Positions 8,138-17,049 of a DNA stretch of 53,484 nt are shown piece by piece; the first letter of the stretch is position 1; each line of letters opens with the position of its first letter. Both the position numbers and the translations under genes were made by a program. Source of the DNA: Bacillota bacterium (GTDB lineage: Bacteria > Bacillota > Clostridia > Peptostreptococcales > Anaerovoracaceae); NCBI GenBank assembly GCA_017472365.1, contig JAFUQN010000038.1, forward strand, positions 1-53,484. Direction: 5' to 3'. The notes beneath the pieces were generated by a model that saw only the letters and a program-made list of their open reading frames with translations, was not told where the DNA came from and did not search any database.

Positions 8138-9352
8138 ATGAAATATTTGATCGTTGTACCCGACGGCGCAGCAGATGAACCCATCGAAGCGCTGGGTGGA
8201 AAAACACCGTTACAGACTGCGAATATGCCTCATGTAAATGCCCTGGCCGCTGTTGGCGAAGTGGGTATGGTCAGCACCGTTCCCGAAGGGATTGCCCCGG
8301 GCAGTGATGCTGCGAATTTGTCCGTCATGGGCTATGATCCCCGCGTATATCTGACCGGTCGTTCTCCGTTGGAAGCGGCTTCCATCGGTATCGATATGTC
8401 CGAAACCGACGTGGCGTTCCGTACCAACATTGTGACACTGGAAGGTGACGGCGCTTACGAAGATCTGATCGTTAAGGACCACAGCTCCGGCGATATCACC
8501 ACAGCAGAAGCAGATCAGCTGATCCAGGCGGTCAATGAAGCGTTTGCCAATGAAAAAATCAAGTTCTATACCGGCGTCAGCTATCGTCACTGCATGATCG
8601 TTCACGACGGCAGCACCGAGTATGAACTGACTCCGCCCCATGATATCCTGACCCGCAAGGCCGGTGCGTACCTGCCCAAGGGAGAGGGTGCGGAATTTAT
8701 TACCGAAATGATGAAGAAGAGCTATGAGATCCTGAAGGATCATCCGGTGAACAAGGCCCGCGTGGAAAAGGGACTGAATCCGGCGAATTCTCTGTGGATC
8801 TGGGGTCAGGGAAAGAAACCCCAGCTGTCTTCGTTCTATGATAAGTACCAGATCAACGGTGCTACCATTTCTGCGGTTGACCTGATCAAGGGAATCGGTG
8901 TCTGCGCAGGTCTGGAAACCATCGATGTGGAAGGTGCTACCGGTACGATCCACACCAACTTCGACGGTAAGGCAGAAGCTGCCATCGAGGCGTTCAAGCG
9001 CGGCGTGGACTTCCTGTACGTTCACCTGGAAGCTCCCGATGAATGTTCCCACCAGGGAGATATGCCCGGTAAAATCAAGTCCCTGGAGCTGATCGATGAA
9101 AAGGTAGTCGGCCCTGTGATCGACTATCTGAAGTCCGTCGGCGAAGATTTCCGCTTCCTGATCGTTCCGGACCATCAGACACCGCTGTCCATCCGTACCC
9201 ATAAGGGCCGTCCCGTTCCCTATGTGTTCTTTGACAGTTCCAAGGCTCAGGCAGAGGACGAAAGCCGTGCGTTCAACGAAGTTTCCGGAGCTTCTTCCGG
9301 CAATTTCTTCGCCAACGGTTACGAACTGACCGATCACTTCTTTGCCAAGTAG
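8138..9352 (+). CDS. Cofactor-independent phosphoglycerate mutase (archaeal-type, ApgM-like)
   Basis: A 404-residue alkaline-phosphatase-superfamily enzyme likely to interconvert 3- and 2-phosphoglycerate. The start VVPDGAADEP holds the first metal ligand, and GSDAANLSVMGYDP contains the serine nucleophile. DECSHQGD and PDHQTPLSIRTHKGRPVPY carry the remaining metal ligands. A close subgroup of this family has been proposed to act as homoserine kinase, so that is the main alternative. The divergent serCA operon consumes 3-phosphoglycerate, which supports the mutase role. AGGAGG precedes the ATG. Confidence 0.8.
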   Translation: MKYLIVVPDGAADEPIEALGGKTPLQTANMPHVNALAAVGEVGMVSTVPEGIAPGSDAANLSVMGYDPRVYLTGRSPLEAASIGIDMSETDVAFRTNIVTLEGDGAYEDLIVKDHSSGDITTAEADQLIQAVNEAFANEKIKFYTGVSYRHCMIVHDGSTEYELTPPHDILTRKAGAYLPKGEGAEFITEMMKKSYEILKDHPVNKARVEKGLNPANSLWIWGQGKKPQLSSFYDKYQINGATISAVDLIKGIGVCAGLETIDVEGATGTIHTNFDGKAEAAIEAFKRGVDFLYVHLEAPDECSHQGDMPGKIKSLELIDEKVVGPVIDYLKSVGEDFRFLIVPDHQTPLSIRTHKGRPVPYVFFDSSKAQAEDESRAFNEVSGASSGNFFANGYELTDHFFAK

Positions 9353-9397
9353 TTGACGCAGAAGTTACAGCCAGACGGAACAACAGGGGAATAGAGA

Positions 9398-10822
9398 ATG
9401 AAGAGACAATGTTTAATGATTTGTTTGACGCTGGTCATGATTTTGAGCAGTGTCGTACCCTCCTTCGGGGCAACCGCTCAGCCGGAGCTGATCGGTGAGA
9501 CGGCGATCCTCATTGATATGAAGACCGGCGAGATTCTGATGGAGAAAAATGCCAACGAGCAGAGATATCCTGCCAGCACCACCAAGGTCATGACAGCGAT
9601 CCTGACTCTGGAGCATTTTAAAGATCTGAACGAACAGCTGACTGTGGACGATGTGACTCCCTACGAAGTGGAAGGAAGCCATATTGCACTGGAGCCGGGA
9701 GAAATCCTGACGGTCCATCAGATCATGGGCGGTATGATGACCGAGTCGGCCAACGACTGTGCGCTGGTTCTTGGAAAGAGCATCGCCGGCAGTACGGAAG
9801 ACTTTGCGCGGATGATGAATGAAAAGGCCAAGGCACTGGGTGCGCTGAATACGAATTTCGTTAATCCCAACGGCCTCCATGATCCGGAACACAAGTCTAC
9901 GGCTTACGACCTGGTTATGATCGCCAGATATGCCATGACGAATACTTCCATCAGTGCCATTTTCCGTGAGTTCGTCACTACATATAAATATGAGATCCCG
10001 CCGACCAATATCAAGACGGAAATGCGTCATCTGTACAATACGAACCGTCTGTTATATGATACGGTGAACAAAGTTTATGTGGGAAATCAGAAGCGCGTAT
10101 GTAAGTATGAAGGCGTTACCGGAGTCAAGACCGGCTACACAAGCCACGCAGGTGGCTGTTTGATTGCCAGTGCAGAGCGCAACGGTTCGGAATTCCTGTG
10201 CGTTACCATGAAGTCCACGGATATGGGCCGCTTTGCGGATTCCATCGCCATGCTGGACTGGGCATTCACCAATTACCGCACGTATCAGGCGCTGAATCAG
10301 GGCGATCACGTGGGTGAAGTCAGTGTGAAGCGTGGTGCGGTCAAGACGGTGCAGGTGGCTTCCGCTTCGGATATCTATACCACCATTCCCATGGAATCTC
10401 CGGATACCATCGTGACCACCAAGGTGGTTATGGACACCCAGGTCCAGGCTCCTGTGGCCAAGAACCAGGTGGTCGGTAAGATCCAGGTTTACGAAGGCGA
10501 AGAACTGGTGGGTGAATACGATGCTGTGGCGGTGGAAGCCGTGGAAAAAGGCGGATTCTTATCCATCTTCGGCATCGACAACGCGACTGCAAAGAAGATC
10601 TATATTGGTTTTGCTGTGGCCCTGCTTCTGATCGTGGCATTGTTCTGGGGATATGTGGTTCTGAAGAGACGCCAGATCGCCAGAAGAAAGGCCAGACGTG
10701 AAGAACGTAAAAAGCGCATTGCTGAAGCAAAAGCGCAGAAGGAACAGAATGATGAGGAATACCGGAAGCGTGCGGAATGGGAAAAAGAGTACGAAAAGCG
10801 GTATGAAAACAGATATAAGTAA
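9398..10822 (+). CDS. D-alanyl-D-alanine carboxypeptidase (DacF-like, PBP5 family)
   Basis: A 474-residue serine carboxypeptidase that removes the terminal D-Ala of peptidoglycan stem peptides outside the membrane. The signal peptide spans residues 1-27 with an ATA cleavage site. The active-site motifs are STTK (60-63), SAN (117-119) and KTG (244-246). A PBP5-type C-terminal beta domain follows. Near residues 400-425 lies a transmembrane helix and then a long, highly charged Lys/Arg/Glu tail to the C-terminus, which would be cytoplasmic; the usual family anchor is a short amphipathic helix, so the extended tail is unusual. AGGGGA precedes the ATG. A terminator follows directly. Confidence 0.92.
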   Translation: MKRQCLMICLTLVMILSSVVPSFGATAQPELIGETAILIDMKTGEILMEKNANEQRYPASTTKVMTAILTLEHFKDLNEQLTVDDVTPYEVEGSHIALEPGEILTVHQIMGGMMTESANDCALVLGKSIAGSTEDFARMMNEKAKALGALNTNFVNPNGLHDPEHKSTAYDLVMIARYAMTNTSISAIFREFVTTYKYEIPPTNIKTEMRHLYNTNRLLYDTVNKVYVGNQKRVCKYEGVTGVKTGYTSHAGGCLIASAERNGSEFLCVTMKSTDMGRFADSIAMLDWAFTNYRTYQALNQGDHVGEVSVKRGAVKTVQVASASDIYTTIPMESPDTIVTTKVVMDTQVQAPVAKNQVVGKIQVYEGEELVGEYDAVAVEAVEKGGFLSIFGIDNATAKKIYIGFAVALLLIVALFWGYVVLKRRQIARRKARREERKKRIAEAKAQKEQNDEEYRKRAEWEKEYEKRYENRYK

Positions 10823-10838
10823 ATCATTGAGAGTAAAG

Positions 10839-10866
10839 AGACGTCGGGGCGACCCCGGCGTCTTTT
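10839..10866 (+). terminator. Terminator of the carboxypeptidase gene
   Basis: AGACGTCGGGG and CCCCGGCGTCT pair around a three-base loop (one mismatch) and are followed by a short T-run. Confidence 0.8.
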
Positions 10867-10873
10867 GCATAAG

Positions 10874-10897
10874 AAAAACCCCGCGCGATGGCGGGGT
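10874..10897 (-). terminator. Terminator of rsmJ
   Basis: ACCCCGC (10878-10884) pairs with GCGGGGT (10891-10897). Read on the minus strand, the stem is followed by a T-run just after the rsmJ stop codon. Confidence 0.75.
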
Positions 10898-10903
10898 ATA
10901 CTT

Positions 10904-11644
10904 TTATAAATCAAATTTATGGATTCGGTCATAGGGGTTTACAAAACAGTCGAAGCGCACGGCTTTACCTTCGTTGGAATAGTCCGGCTTCAGACCGGCC
11001 AACCAGGGACCTTTGGGCGGGCGCTTGATGATCAGCTTCTTTGGTCTGGCTTTCATGGCTGCGGAGACGATTTCCTTTTCATCGGTACAGGGAGTCTCCA
11101 ACTTCTGGATTATTTGAAGCTTCTTTTTTACGAGAGCACTCTTCTGACGTTCCGGGAACATGGGGTCCAGAAGGATCACGTCAGGAGCGATAGTATCCGA
11201 TGCATTTTGATCCAGGGTAAGAGCCAGCTGGTTCAGCGCTTCGATGCTATCTTCGTTTCGAACGGTCATTCGGGAGACAATATCAGCCAGTTCAGGAATC
11301 TCTCTGGCTCGTTCTAAAGCATCGGCTAAGAGTTGATAAATCACAGGGTTACGCTCGTAGAGCGTTACCTGGAATCCTGCAGCAGCCAATAACAGGGAGT
11401 CTTCGCCGAGACCTGCAGTGGCGTCGATTGCCCATAGTTGGTGGTCAGGGTCTTTGATTTTTGCAGCTTTGACGAGAAGCTCTTTGGAAAGATTGTTCGC
11501 CTTGACGCGGGGGATCATCTTGGTGAAATCACCGCGGAGGACCTGGTCATTGGAGACGAGGCAGAGGCCTTGATCGTCGCGCTGGAGGGATAAGCCGTTA
11601 TCCAGATTGATATTCAATTGTGTGGAAGTTCGTGTGTTCATCAT
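10904..11644 (-). CDS. rsmJ: 16S rRNA guanine methyltransferase, RsmJ-like
   Basis: A 246-residue SAM-dependent methyltransferase that matches RsmJ, the enzyme for N2-methylation of 16S rRNA G1516 in Escherichia coli. The SAM loop is DATAGLGEDSLLLAAAG, followed by YERNPVIYQLLADALERA. The catalytic region reads LLDPMFPERQKSALVKK, and the C-terminus has VKRPPKG-type and RFDCFV segments as in the family. The best-known members are proteobacterial, but the match is clear. Two tandem ATG codons start the gene and no ribosome binding site is visible. The promoter -10 lies only 6 bases upstream, so the mRNA is probably leaderless. Confidence 0.85.
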   Translation of the reverse strand: MMNTRTSTQLNINLDNGLSLQRDDQGLCLVSNDQVLRGDFTKMIPRVKANNLSKELLVKAAKIKDPDHQLWAIDATAGLGEDSLLLAAAGFQVTLYERNPVIYQLLADALERAREIPELADIVSRMTVRNEDSIEALNQLALTLDQNASDTIAPDVILLDPMFPERQKSALVKKKLQIIQKLETPCTDEKEIVSAAMKARPKKLIIKRPPKGPWLAGLKPDYSNEGKAVRFDCFVNPYDRIHKFDL

Positions 11645-11650
11645 AGCTAC

Positions 11651-11679
11651 ACTATATCATGGAATTGGGGGTGTTTCAA
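11651..11679 (-). promoter_or_regulatory. Promoter abutting the rsmJ start codon
   Basis: On the minus strand TTGAAA (11674-11679) and TATAGT (11651-11656) are 17 bases apart, with an extended TG before the -10. Only 6 bases (11645-11650) separate the -10 from the ATG, which places the expected transcription start at or next to the start codon. Confidence 0.7.
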
Positions 11680-11706
11680 GAAAGGGAAAACAATCGATCC
11701 GGATGT

Positions 11707-11750
11707 AAAAGCAGTGGGATCGGCCATAAGCGGCGAGCACCACTGCTTTT
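11707..11750. terminator. Hairpin after the LtaS-like gene
   Basis: AAAAGCAGTGG and CCACTGCTTTT enclose a loop of about 21 bases that may fold further. It lies just past the stop of the minus-strand LtaS-like gene. Confidence 0.6.
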
Positions 11751-11756
11751 TAACTT

Positions 11757-13880
11757 TTAATTCAAATTCGACGTATCATTGTCAGTAGGAATGGAACTGT
11801 CATCTGTTTCAGATATCTTCGTCATTTCAACGACCTGATACTGATAAATCGGTTCGGGAGCGGGCCAGTTTTCAAATAACACGCGGAAGTAGTCAGTTTC
11901 CAGAACACCGCGGCAATATGTCACTTTGTTGCGGACGGTGGACTTGATACGCTTGATGTAATCGTCGTAGTATTCCTCGGGGATTTCAACGCCCTCAGCA
12001 GGGGTGAATTTTCCGGTGGAAGCGTTGTAAGAACCCTTATCGGTCTTCCAGTCGTAATTGAGAGTGAACATCAGTGCTTCGGCGTTGGAGAAGACGTCGC
12101 GGCCGGGGAACAATCTGGAATCGAACTCCGTTCCGAACAGGTTGGACAGCGTCGGGATGATGTCAAGGCTGGAGGTAGGAGTATCCACAATGATGGGGTC
12201 CATGTCTTCCAGACAGCCACTCCAAAGGATCAACCGGTTATGGTCGCGGACCAGACGGTCGGTGACGGGCTGGCCGTACAGTTCTTCCAGATAAGCCGTG
12301 TTGTTGGCACTATTTCCATCGTGGAGACCGTATGGGAAGTGGTCGGTAGAGATGCAGATGACGGTGTCATCTGCGATTCCGTAAGCTTCCAGTTCTGCTA
12401 CCAGATGGGTCAGGGCGTCTTCCAGTTCCAGGTTGGCGGCGTAGTATCCTTTAACTACATCGGAATATTCCAGATGGGCCACGCGGTCCCAGTTCTTCTT
12501 TGTCATGGAGTTTCCGCTGCGGGAGTAGTTGCTGTGACCGCTGACAGACATGTAATAAATGTTAAAGGGCTGTTTATCGATGTAAGTGGGAAGAGTTCCG
12601 GCAATCATTTCCAAATCGCTCTGGGGCCAACAGTCGGTAACGAATTCTTCCATTCCGTTCCACATACCCATAAAGCCGTCGGAATATCCCAGATTCACAT
12701 GGGTCAGATGACGGTCATAATACTCGAACCAGTTGTTGTGGAAGGCCTTTCCGTAATATCCCAGGCGGTCCAGCTGGCTTCCCATGGTGAAGTAGTTCAG
12801 CTGATCCGCTGTCATCTTGAAGGACTTACCGCCGGCGGTGGGCAGGAAGCTGAATACGTTCTGATATTCACCGCCTGTGGTCCCTGCACTGGAGGGCTGG
12901 TAATAATCCGTGAACTGGATCCCTTTATTGGCCAGACGGTACAGCGTCGGTGTCAGGACGGGATCAATGACCTCTTCGGTGAACGCTTCGGCACTGATAA
13001 TAATCAGGTTTTTACCTGCGAACAGACCGGTGTATTCGTTCTGACGGCTGGGTCTCAGGGAAGCAACATATTCGTGGAGTGTTTTCACCTGGCCGGTGGC
13101 GGTTTCTGCCAAAGCGGCGAAGTCGATATCCATTTCGTTAAAATCGTAGGTAACAGGTGTCAGCTCGACGATATCCTCCATGGAGTCGTCTGGATTCATG
13201 GCTTCGAAGGATTCTGAACTTCCGAAGTAGTTGTTTTTTACATCCAAGCGCAGGCCGGTCATGAGACCAAAGTCGCTGACGGCAGACTGGAAGTTATATT
13301 CCTCACTGTAAACAGGACCGAAGGCCACACTGTTCAGGATCAGCACCAGAGCCAAACCATAGGAAACCACCGCTCCCAGTGCAGCTATGAGCCGCGGAGT
13401 GGAGGTTGCCGGCTTTGTGGATACGGCGCTGTGGGTGTATCCCAGGAACAGGATCGCCGGCAGGAACATGAATCCGACGAAGGCCAGACCGGTGGGAGTG
13501 AATACCAGGAGCTTGATTTCCTCGGTGAATTCCTTCAACACATCGGCAGCACCGCCGGTCATGGTATTCAGGTCATAAAAGATTTTAAACTGCTGGTATA
13601 CGAAGTATTCCACCAGATAGGGAACGGTGGGTAGAAGAGTCAGCGCGAATCCGATGATCCGATTGACTGTTTTATTTTTCAGCAGAGTGGAGACTAAATA
13701 GAAAACACAGCCATAGGCGATACTGAATAACGCCATCAGAAGTGTTCGTGCTGTTACGGTAAAGGTACCGTAGACTGCTGTTTCCAGGGTCAGTTCGTAA
13801 TAGATCAAAAGCAGCGGGAAAAAATATAACAGCGGATTGACTTGAAGCTGTGTAATGATTGAAGATAATTTCTGTTTCAA
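11757..13880 (-). CDS. LTA synthase family membrane sulfatase-fold protein
   Basis: A 707-residue protein with five N-terminal transmembrane segments (about residues 17-40, 45-67, 72-95, 125-147 and 163-185) and a large extracellular sulfatase/alkaline-phosphatase domain from about 288. Family marks are the metal-binding ISAEAF (E298), the nucleophile region GTTGGEY (T334/T335) and STDHFPYG near the end. The family polymerises glycerol phosphate from phosphatidylglycerol onto a glycolipid or modifies other surface polymers. It is longer than Staphylococcus LtaS by a Thr/Ser/Asp-rich C-terminal tail. The start is TTG with GGGTGA 6 bases upstream. Whether it makes LTA or a different phosphopolymer is open. 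Confidence 0.85.
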   Translation of the reverse strand: MKQKLSSIITQLQVNPLLYFFPLLLIYYELTLETAVYGTFTVTARTLLMALFSIAYGCVFYLVSTLLKNKTVNRIIGFALTLLPTVPYLVEYFVYQQFKIFYDLNTMTGGAADVLKEFTEEIKLLVFTPTGLAFVGFMFLPAILFLGYTHSAVSTKPATSTPRLIAALGAVVSYGLALVLILNSVAFGPVYSEEYNFQSAVSDFGLMTGLRLDVKNNYFGSSESFEAMNPDDSMEDIVELTPVTYDFNEMDIDFAALAETATGQVKTLHEYVASLRPSRQNEYTGLFAGKNLIIISAEAFTEEVIDPVLTPTLYRLANKGIQFTDYYQPSSAGTTGGEYQNVFSFLPTAGGKSFKMTADQLNYFTMGSQLDRLGYYGKAFHNNWFEYYDRHLTHVNLGYSDGFMGMWNGMEEFVTDCWPQSDLEMIAGTLPTYIDKQPFNIYYMSVSGHSNYSRSGNSMTKKNWDRVAHLEYSDVVKGYYAANLELEDALTHLVAELEAYGIADDTVICISTDHFPYGLHDGNSANNTAYLEELYGQPVTDRLVRDHNRLILWSGCLEDMDPIIVDTPTSSLDIIPTLSNLFGTEFDSRLFPGRDVFSNAEALMFTLNYDWKTDKGSYNASTGKFTPAEGVEIPEEYYDDYIKRIKSTVRNKVTYCRGVLETDYFRVLFENWPAPEPIYQYQVVEMTKISETDDSSIPTDNDTSNLN

Positions 13881-13920
13881 AATGATTCACCCAATTCGAC
13901 AAAAAATGACTAATAAAAAT

Positions 13921-13929
13921 AGTATATCA
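13921..13929 (-). promoter_or_regulatory. Extended -10 element for the LtaS-like gene
   Basis: The minus strand reads TGATATACT, about 40 bases before the TTG start. The -35 region (TTTTCT) is poor, as is common with extended -10 promoters. Confidence 0.45.
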
Positions 13930-14002
13930 TATTTTGTTTTCATAGAAAAATATTATCGTAAATTTCATAAAAAATCAGGAGTAAACATATGCTAACTCCT
14001 GG

Positions 14003-14031
14003 TTGACAGATACCCCGTGGGGGTATATAAT
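14003..14031 (+). promoter_or_regulatory. Consensus promoter of the csoR-copA operon
   Basis: TTGACA (14003-14008) and TATAAT (14026-14031) are perfect consensus hexamers separated by 17 bases. The whole spacer is occupied by a CsoR-type operator, so repression should be tight and copper release should give strong expression. Confidence 0.92.
14010..14026 (+). promoter_or_regulatory. CsoR operator
   Basis: ATACCCCGTGGGGGTAT is a near-perfect inverted repeat of the GC-tract type bound by CsoR proteins. It lies between the -35 and -10, where a bound repressor would block RNA polymerase. Confidence 0.9.
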
Positions 14032-14076
14032 AAATGACAGAATTCAGAGAAACAAAGTTTGGAAAAGGGGAAATCT

Positions 14077-14391
14077 ATGAGTGAACACGAAACATGCGGA
14101 TGCTGCTGTTCCGAGAGAACGAAACAGCGGTCCGAAAAAGAATATAAGGATCTGATCCACCGCCTGAGCCGCATCGAGGGGCAGGTTCGTGGAATTAAAG
14201 GAATGATCGAAAACGATGCTTACTGTGTGGATATTCTGACGCAGGTGGCGGCGGTCAACGCAGCGTTAAACAGCTTTAACAAAGTCCTGCTGGCCAATCA
14301 CATCGAAACCTGTGTTGTGGAAGATATCCGTGCCGGAAAAGAGGGCGTGGTGGAGGAACTGGTCAACACCATGCAGAAACTGATGCGGTAA
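14077..14391 (+). CDS. csoR: Copper-sensing transcriptional repressor CsoR
   Basis: A 104-residue all-helical repressor that leaves DNA on binding Cu(I). The three copper ligands are C50, H75 and C79, with exactly the CsoR spacing (25 and 4). RIEGQVRGIKGMI is the conserved DNA-contacting helix. The ATG at 14077 is preferred over an upstream in-frame TTG at 14059 because AAGGGG lies 6 bases before it. An N-terminal cluster, CGCCC at residues 7-11, is additional to the core fold and could bind extra metal. The copA gene follows after 34 bases. Confidence 0.93.
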   Translation: MSEHETCGCCCSERTKQRSEKEYKDLIHRLSRIEGQVRGIKGMIENDAYCVDILTQVAAVNAALNSFNKVLLANHIETCVVEDIRAGKEGVVEELVNTMQKLMR

Positions 14392-14425
14392 GTATGGTGA
14401 CGGTTTGTAAATCGAGGTGAAATGT

Positions 14426-16960
14426 ATGAAACAATATAATGTAACAGGAATGAGCTGTGCTGCCTGTGTAGCTCACGTGGAAAAGGCGGTACAGGCGGTG
14501 GAAGGTGTGAGTTTTGTAACGGTCAGCCTTCTGACCAACAGCATGAGCGTGGACGGAACTGCATCTGACAGCGATATCGTCGCTGCAGTGACAAAGGCCG
14601 GTTACGGCGCGGCGCCCAGAGGTGCGGGTGGAAGTGCTTCCGGAGCCTCCGGAAATGGCGGCGGAATGTTTGCCGCGGAGGAGGACGCTCTGGTTGATCG
14701 TGAAACACCGAAAATGAAACGGCGGTTGTTCTGGTCGCTGCTTCTTCTGGTACCGCTGATGTATGTGTCCATGGGACACGTCATGTGGGGATGGCCGGTT
14801 CCGGACATCTTACAGAATAACCCTTCGGGGATCGGCGTTTATCAGCTGATTCTGTCGGTAGCTGTTATGGTGATCAACCAGAAATTCTTCATCAACGGTT
14901 TTACAACGCTTCTTCATAAAGCTCCCAACATGGATACGCTGGTAGCCCTGGGGTCCGCGGCCTCGTTTGTCTACAGCTCTTACGCGCTGCTGGCTATGAC
15001 GAAGCTCCAGTCCATGGGTGATCTGGAAGGGGCGCATCATTATCTTCATGAATTCTACTTTGAATCGGCGGCCATGATCCTGGCTCTGATCACTGTGGGA
15101 AAGATGCTGGAAGCCCGATCCAAGGGAAAGACCACCGATGCGCTGAAAAGTCTGATGAAGCTGGCTCCCAAGACGGCGACTGTGATACGCAGCGGAGAAG
15201 AAGTCAGCGTTCCCATCGAAGATGTCAAAGTAGACGATATCTTTGTGGTACGTCCGGGAGAAAGTATTCCTGTGGACGGTATTGTTTTGGAAGGAACCAG
15301 CGCCGTGGATGAAGCGGCGCTTACCGGGGAAAGTATCCCTGTGGATAAAGAAGCGGGAGATCATGTATCTGCTGCGACCATAAATCAGTCCGGTTTCCTG
15401 AAATGTCAGGCGCTGCGCGTCGGTGAAAACACGGCTCTGGCACAGATCATCCGCATGGTCAGCGACGCGGCTGCCACGAAGGCGCCCATTGCCAAGGTGG
15501 CTGACAAGGTTTCCGGAATCTTCGTTCCTGCTGTCATCACCATTGCTCTGGTGACGATTGCCGGATGGCTGGTTGTTGGAGAAACCATTGGATTTGCACT
15601 GGCCCGCGGGATTTCCGTACTGGTCATCAGCTGTCCCTGTGCCCTGGGTTTAGCAACGCCGGTGGCCATTATGGTGGGCAACGGCGTAGGTGCAAAGCAC
15701 GGGATCTTATTCAAAACCGCGGTGTCTCTGGAAGAGACCGGGAAAGTGGAAGTCATCGCTCTGGACAAAACCGGTACCATTACCATGGGTCAGCCTACGG
15801 TCACTGATGTGATCCCTGCAGAGGGAGTGACGGAGGCCAGACTGATCGCAGAAGCGTATGCACTGGAACTGAAGAGTGAACACCCATTGGCGAAGGCTGT
15901 TGTAACATATGGACGTGATAAAGGGCTGGATCTGGAGGCGGTGGACGAATTTGAAGCTCTGCCCGGCAACGGTCTGTCCGGACGTTTGGACGATGTCCGC
16001 ATCGACGGTGGAAACCTGAAATTCATTGAAACCAGGGCTGTGGTATCGAAGGAAATGAGAACACGCGCAGAAGCCCTGGCGGAACAGGGAAAAACACCGC
16101 TGTTCTTCGCTTCGGACGGTCAGCTGATCGGTGTCATCGCTGTGGCTGACGTAATCAAAGAAGACAGTCCCCAGGCTATCCGGGAACTGCAGAACATGGG
16201 AATTCGTGTAGTCATGCTCACCGGTGACAATCAGAAGACGGCCAAGGCCATCGGTGATCAGGTGGGTGTGGATGAAGTCATCGCCGGCGTACTGCCCTCC
16301 GGAAAAGAATCTGTGATCCACAGACTGTCACAGCAGGGAAAGGTGGCCATGGTAGGTGACGGAATCAACGATGCTCCTGCGCTGACGAGAGCCGATATCG
16401 GTATCGCCATTGGTGCCGGAACCGACGTGGCAATCGACGCTGCCGACGTGGTTCTGATGCACAGCAGGTTGACCGATGTGGCGGCTGCCATCCGCATGTC
16501 CCGCGCGGTGCTGCGAAATATTCACCAGAATTTGTTCTGGGCATTCTTCTACAATTCTGTGGGAATCCCGCTGGCAGCAGGGGTATTTATTTCCGTGCTC
16601 GGCTGGAAGATGAACCCCATGTTCGGAGCTGCAGCTATGAGTCTGTCCAGCTTCTGTGTCGTTACAAACGCACTGCGTCTGAACCTGCTGAAGGTGTATG
16701 ATGCCAGCCGCGATAAGAAAATAAAGCGTAAAGAGAAAGAGGTAATCATTATGGAAAGAACAATGCATATCACCGGTATGATGTGTCCCCACTGCGAAGC
16801 TCGCGTAAAGAAGACTCTGGAAGGCCTGGAAGCTGTGGAAGCTGCTGAAGTAAGCCACGAAAAGGGTACTGCAGTTGTTACTCTGAAGGCTGAAATCGCC
16901 AACGGCGAACTGAAGAAGGCGGTGGAAGATCAGGGTTACGACGTAACCGATATCCAGTAA
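14426..16960 (+). CDS. copA: Cu(I)-exporting P-type ATPase with fused C-terminal CopZ-like domain
   Basis: An 844-residue P1B-type ATPase that pumps Cu(I) out of the cell. Domain order: N-terminal HMA domain (GMSCAAC, C11/C14), a Gly/Ser/Ala-rich linker (about 65-90), transmembrane helices, TGES actuator motif, the CPC transport motif in [16 protein letters not shown] with the phosphorylated Asp, [18 protein letters not shown], then the final helices. After a basic linker a second HMA domain occupies 776-844 (GMMCPHC, C787/C790). That domain starts with an in-frame ATG preceded by a ribosome-binding-like AGAGGT. The gene start ATG at 14426 follows GAGGTGA. A strong terminator follows. Confidence 0.95.
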   Translation: MKQYNVTGMSCAACVAHVEKAVQAVEGVSFVTVSLLTNSMSVDGTASDSDIVAAVTKAGYGAAPRGAGGSASGASGNGGGMFAAEEDALVDRETPKMKRRLFWSLLLLVPLMYVSMGHVMWGWPVPDILQNNPSGIGVYQLILSVAVMVINQKFFINGFTTLLHKAPNMDTLVALGSAASFVYSSYALLAMTKLQSMGDLEGAHHYLHEFYFESAAMILALITVGKMLEARSKGKTTDALKSLMKLAPKTATVIRSGEEVSVPIEDVKVDDIFVVRPGESIPVDGIVLEGTSAVDEAALTGESIPVDKEAGDHVSAATINQSGFLKCQALRVGENTALAQIIRMVSDAAATKAPIAKVADKVSGIFVPAVITIALVTIAGWLVVGETIGFALARGISVLVISCPCALGLATPVAIMVGNGVGAKHGILFKTAVSLEETGKVEVIALDKTGTITMGQPTVTDVIPAEGVTEARLIAEAYALELKSEHPLAKAVVTYGRDKGLDLEAVDEFEALPGNGLSGRLDDVRIDGGNLKFIETRAVVSKEMRTRAEALAEQGKTPLFFASDGQLIGVIAVADVIKEDSPQAIRELQNMGIRVVMLTGDNQKTAKAIGDQVGVDEVIAGVLPSGKESVIHRLSQQGKVAMVGDGINDAPALTRADIGIAIGAGTDVAIDAADVVLMHSRLTDVAAAIRMSRAVLRNIHQNLFWAFFYNSVGIPLAAGVFISVLGWKMNPMFGAAAMSLSSFCVVTNALRLNLLKVYDASRDKKIKRKEKEVIIMERTMHITGMMCPHCEARVKKTLEGLEAVEAAEVSHEKGTAVVTLKAEIANGELKKAVEDQGYDVTDIQ
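16751..16960 (+). CDS. Possible internally initiated CopZ-like copper chaperone (nested in copA)
   Basis: The last 69 codons of copA form a complete HMA copper chaperone: a beta-alpha-beta-beta-alpha-beta-like sequence with [11 protein letters not shown] and a terminal YDVTDIQ. An in-frame ATG at 16751 is preceded by AGAGGT at 16738-16743, seven bases away, so separate translation of a free chaperone is plausible. In many Firmicutes copZ is a separate gene beside copA. The fusion itself is seen in the sequence; internal initiation is inference. Confidence 0.5.
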   Translation: MERTMHITGMMCPHCEARVKKTLEGLEAVEAAEVSHEKGTAVVTLKAEIANGELKKAVEDQGYDVTDIQ

Positions 16961-17006
16961 GAACGGGGAGGCGCGTAAGCGCTGCTTGCCGCAACAAAAA
17001 GAAAAG

Positions 17007-17046
17007 AAATCCTGCAGAGGAAGATCCTCCGCAGGATTTTTTGTTG
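17007..17046. terminator. Terminator after copA
   Basis: AAATCCTGC and GCAGGATTT form the base of the stem, with GAGGA and TCCTC continuing it. A run of six T follows on the plus strand and a T-rich stretch on the minus strand, so it may serve the converging gene too. Confidence 0.85.
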
Positions 17047-17049
17047 AGA

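Noticed and set aside
12240-13217. 325-codon plus-strand open frame opposite the LtaS-like gene
   Set aside because: The LtaS-like frame carries clear motifs and a start signal; the opposite frame is a shadow.
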